Source: Nitrosopumilus sp.
Lineage (GTDB): Archaea > Thermoproteota > Nitrososphaeria > Nitrososphaerales > Nitrosopumilaceae
Assembly: GCA_029862745.1 (NCBI GenBank)
Contig: JAOTWS010000009.1
Location: 1 to 55,823, forward strand
Length of the DNA stretch: 55,823 bases
Reading direction: 5' to 3'
Both the position numbers and the translations under genes were made by a program. Position 1 is the first letter of the stretch; each line of letters starts with the position of its first letter. Below the pieces are notes generated by a model, which searched no databases, was not told where the DNA came from, and saw nothing but the letters and a program-made list of their open reading frames with translations. Of this stretch, positions 53,985-55,823 are shown piece by piece.

Positions 53985-55286
53985 TTAAGTAACAAAATTA
54001 CCACAGTTATTGCATTTACGAGGTTTATCAAAATTAGATAATCTTCTATTGCAAAATGGGCATTTTTTTGAATGAAAATAAGAGTCATCTGTTTCTGCTG
54101 TTTTGATTGTGGTTTTCGGTTGAACTTTGGATGTCCTTCTCTGATTTGAATAGTATTTTGTTTTAATTTTTCTAATTTTTATTATGGTATACACAACTAT
54201 TGATAAAATTATTATGAAAATAATAAATACAGTATAGTTAGGTTGTACTGAGTTTGTCAATTCACTATTAACTATATTTTCTTGGCAGTTAGAAATACAA
54301 GGAAATGATTGGATAGATGAATCTGTTGGTAAATCATTGCTGATAGAAATTCCATCTATTCCATATAGATTCACAACAGAACGTATGTCATAGTCATGAA
54401 TTTCACTTGATGTGGGAGAGTTGAATATCTTATTTGCAATATCTTGTAAAATTCTACTTGGTACACCAGAATACATTAGAGTTGCAAAGTCCATCGGTTC
54501 TAGCTCAAGGTGATCCCGCGTAATATCTAACAATAATTTATCTAAAATCTCCTCATTTAGATTAGCTGGGGAAAACATTATTGATGGTGGAATGAATTGG
54601 TTTGTCTTTGATGAAAATTCAAAGTCATTTGGATTCAAACTAGGATGACTTAAACGTAAAACATGTCCAATTTCATGTTTTATGACAGCTTCTACATCTG
54701 GAGCTATTTTGTTTTTATCTATAATTACATTTGATTTTGGATCTGAGTTTATTGAATTAGGGTTACTTACTATCTTTTTGACATCGATAAATGCTGATAC
54801 ATAGGATATGGTAATTGTCGTGGAGCCATCAGTATAATATTCTGTTACTCCTCTTTCATCTTCTTCAAAATAGTATGTTGTGGTAAAGTAAATGGGAACA
54901 TCACATCCAAGATTTGCTCTGTTTTCATCTAATTCCCATGAATTAACCTCTTTGTATTTGAAATCCCAGCCCTTTACATTTCCAGTGTACTCTATGAGTT
55001 TACTTCTCCAGTCAAATACTGACTTTTTTGTTAATTCGTACATTTTTTCGTTAGCATCTGAGATGTTAGGATCACTAAACCTTACTGCACAAAATACTGG
55101 AGGTGAAGTTAGCGGTGGTACATCATTTGTATAATAATATTCTTCAGAAAAAGCTGGCAGAATTTCACAAATCAGTATTACAATTAAGAACAATCCTAGT
55201 TTTTGCACCAAAAAAAATTTGAATTTATTTGTAATAGGTATTACTTTGTCATAAACTATTCTTGGTATCCTTGAGGAGATTGACAA
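53985..55286 (-). CDS. membrane-anchored metzincin (matrixin-like) metalloprotease
   Basis: 433 residues. An N-terminal hydrophobic signal (about 28-46: KLGLFLIVILICEILPAF) leads to an extracellular domain with the zinc motif HEIGHVLRLSH at 204-214 and a Met-turn candidate PSIMF (M237), the metzincin pattern. A C-terminal helix (TVFIIFIIILSIVVYTIIKI, about 353-372) and basic stretch place the last 60 residues inside the cell, where KKCPFCNRRL ... RKCNNCGNF forms a zinc ribbon. So a surface protease with a cytosolic zinc tail. Two cysteines near 337-341 may form a disulfide. Substrate unknown. Confidence 0.82.
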   Translation of the reverse strand: MSISSRIPRIVYDKVIPITNKFKFFLVQKLGLFLIVILICEILPAFSEEYYYTNDVPPLTSPPVFCAVRFSDPNISDANEKMYELTKKSVFDWRSKLIEYTGNVKGWDFKYKEVNSWELDENRANLGCDVPIYFTTTYYFEEDERGVTEYYTDGSTTITISYVSAFIDVKKIVSNPNSINSDPKSNVIIDKNKIAPDVEAVIKHEIGHVLRLSHPSLNPNDFEFSSKTNQFIPPSIMFSPANLNEEILDKLLLDITRDHLELEPMDFATLMYSGVPSRILQDIANKIFNSPTSSEIHDYDIRSVVNLYGIDGISISNDLPTDSSIQSFPCISNCQENIVNSELTNSVQPNYTVFIIFIIILSIVVYTIIKIRKIKTKYYSNQRRTSKVQPKTTIKTAETDDSYFHSKKCPFCNRRLSNFDKPRKCNNCGNFVT

Positions 55287-55334
55287 TCATTATGAAAAAT
55301 TCTTCTACATGTTAAACAACTTTTCCCACTAATC

Positions 55335-55823
55335 ATGGTCTATGAAGGTAAGTATTGGGAGTGTCACAATACTCTTTACACTAATCAAAAAGGAATCCAA
55401 GAAGGATGGGCAAGTATGGATAACTTAAAGAAATTTGCAATAGATGTTGGGCTTGATGCAAATTTATTTAATAAATGTCTGGACTCTGGAACATATTCTG
55501 ATAGAGTATATAACAATAAACAAATCGAAATTTCTCAAGGAGTGGAAGGAATCCCTGTATTCATTTTAGTTGGTTCTGATGGAACTACTCAGAGAATAGA
55601 TGGTCCACAATCGTCTTCCATTTTTGCAGATGTGATTGATTCAATGTTAAAAAAAGCAATGGCTGAACCCGTAAAAAACAATACTATGAAAGATGTATCT
55701 GCTACCGGAATGTTATCAGATGGCACAAAAGTTTCAGTTTGGACTTCAATGCCAACTGCAGGAGAAGCAATGGAGATTTCTATTGAATTTGAGGATGCAG
55801 AACATGTTAACCACGATATAATG
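55335..55823 (+). CDS. DsbA-like thioredoxin-fold protein, lacking CxxC part; cut by window end
   Basis: From ATG 55335, 163 codons to the window end. The text EGKYWECHNTLYTNQKG, LKKFAIDVGLDANLFNKCLD, then GVEGIPVFILVGSDGTTQRI DGPQ is the insertion and C-terminal half of DsbA/FrnE-type thioredoxin folds, with cis-Pro in GIP. The first half, with the C-x2-C active site, is not encoded upstream; the frame meets a stop at 55293. A further domain begins (SATGMLSDGTKVSVWTSMPT). Either a 5'-truncated gene or an active-site-less relative. Confidence 0.65.
   Translation, partial: MVYEGKYWECHNTLYTNQKGIQEGWASMDNLKKFAIDVGLDANLFNKCLDSGTYSDRVYNNKQIEISQGVEGIPVFILVGSDGTTQRIDGPQSSSIFADVIDSMLKKAMAEPVKNNTMKDVSATGMLSDGTKVSVWTSMPTAGEAMEISIEFEDAEHVNHDIM

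Overview
The window looks like a chromosome segment of a low-GC archaeon of the Nitrososphaerota (Thaumarchaeota), most like the marine ammonia oxidisers around Nitrosopumilus. This rests on archaeal markers (ribosomal protein L40e, a group II chaperonin, CDC48, a PAC2-family protein, an AMP phosphorylase, an archaeal AmrS) together with AT-rich spacers and many tiny Cys-rich proteins. No rRNA is present, so the placement is inference from gene content.

Layout. 1-11 kb is compact core metabolism: a tRNA, L40e, succinyl-CoA ligase (sucDC), a ferritin-like protein, isoleucyl-tRNA synthetase, and purine/one-carbon genes (purD, 5-formyl-THF cyclo-ligase, folD, purN). 11-31 kb is looser. Intact genes (K+ channel, CBS proteins, CNNM-type transporter, two universal stress proteins, PRPP synthetase, AMP phosphorylase, AmrS, bifunctional nuclease, PAC2 protein) alternate with long spacers and many broken genes: a ZIP transporter, two universal stress proteins, a kinase, an ATP-cone protein, and an unknown gene with several stops. 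A perfect 254-bp copy of the 3' end of the thermosome gene sits here in inverted orientation, 14 kb from the parent.

31-38 kb holds the thermosome, an Hsp20 and the most interesting unit: a four-gene minus-strand operon encoding a RadA/RecA-like protein with a lost Walker A, two small helical proteins, and an aberrant family-B DNA polymerase with a degraded proofreading domain and an altered motif C. It recalls polymerase/recombinase-paralogue mutagenesis modules (ImuA-ImuB-DnaE2 in bacteria, the Dpo2/PolB2 operon in Crenarchaeota). An MBL-fold nuclease gene follows on the other strand.

38-43 kb is a patch of small zinc-binding proteins, an integrase fragment and a paralogue of the helical protein at 11.5 kb. 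43-46 kb is a protein-quality-control pair (Hsp20 plus CDC48) behind a clear TATA box. 46-50 kb has the marks of a decayed integrated element: broken tyrosine recombinase, frameshifted hypothetical, HTH regulator, truncated PIN-like gene, ParB-like protein. 50-56 kb carries two related tiny Cys-rich proteins, glycerate 2-kinase, an HNH-like protein, a HEPN-like protein coupled to a small membrane protein, a membrane-anchored metzincin and a DsbA-like gene without its active-site segment, cut by the window end.

Large core genes read through without lesions, so the many frameshifts in accessory genes look like true decay rather than general sequencing error.
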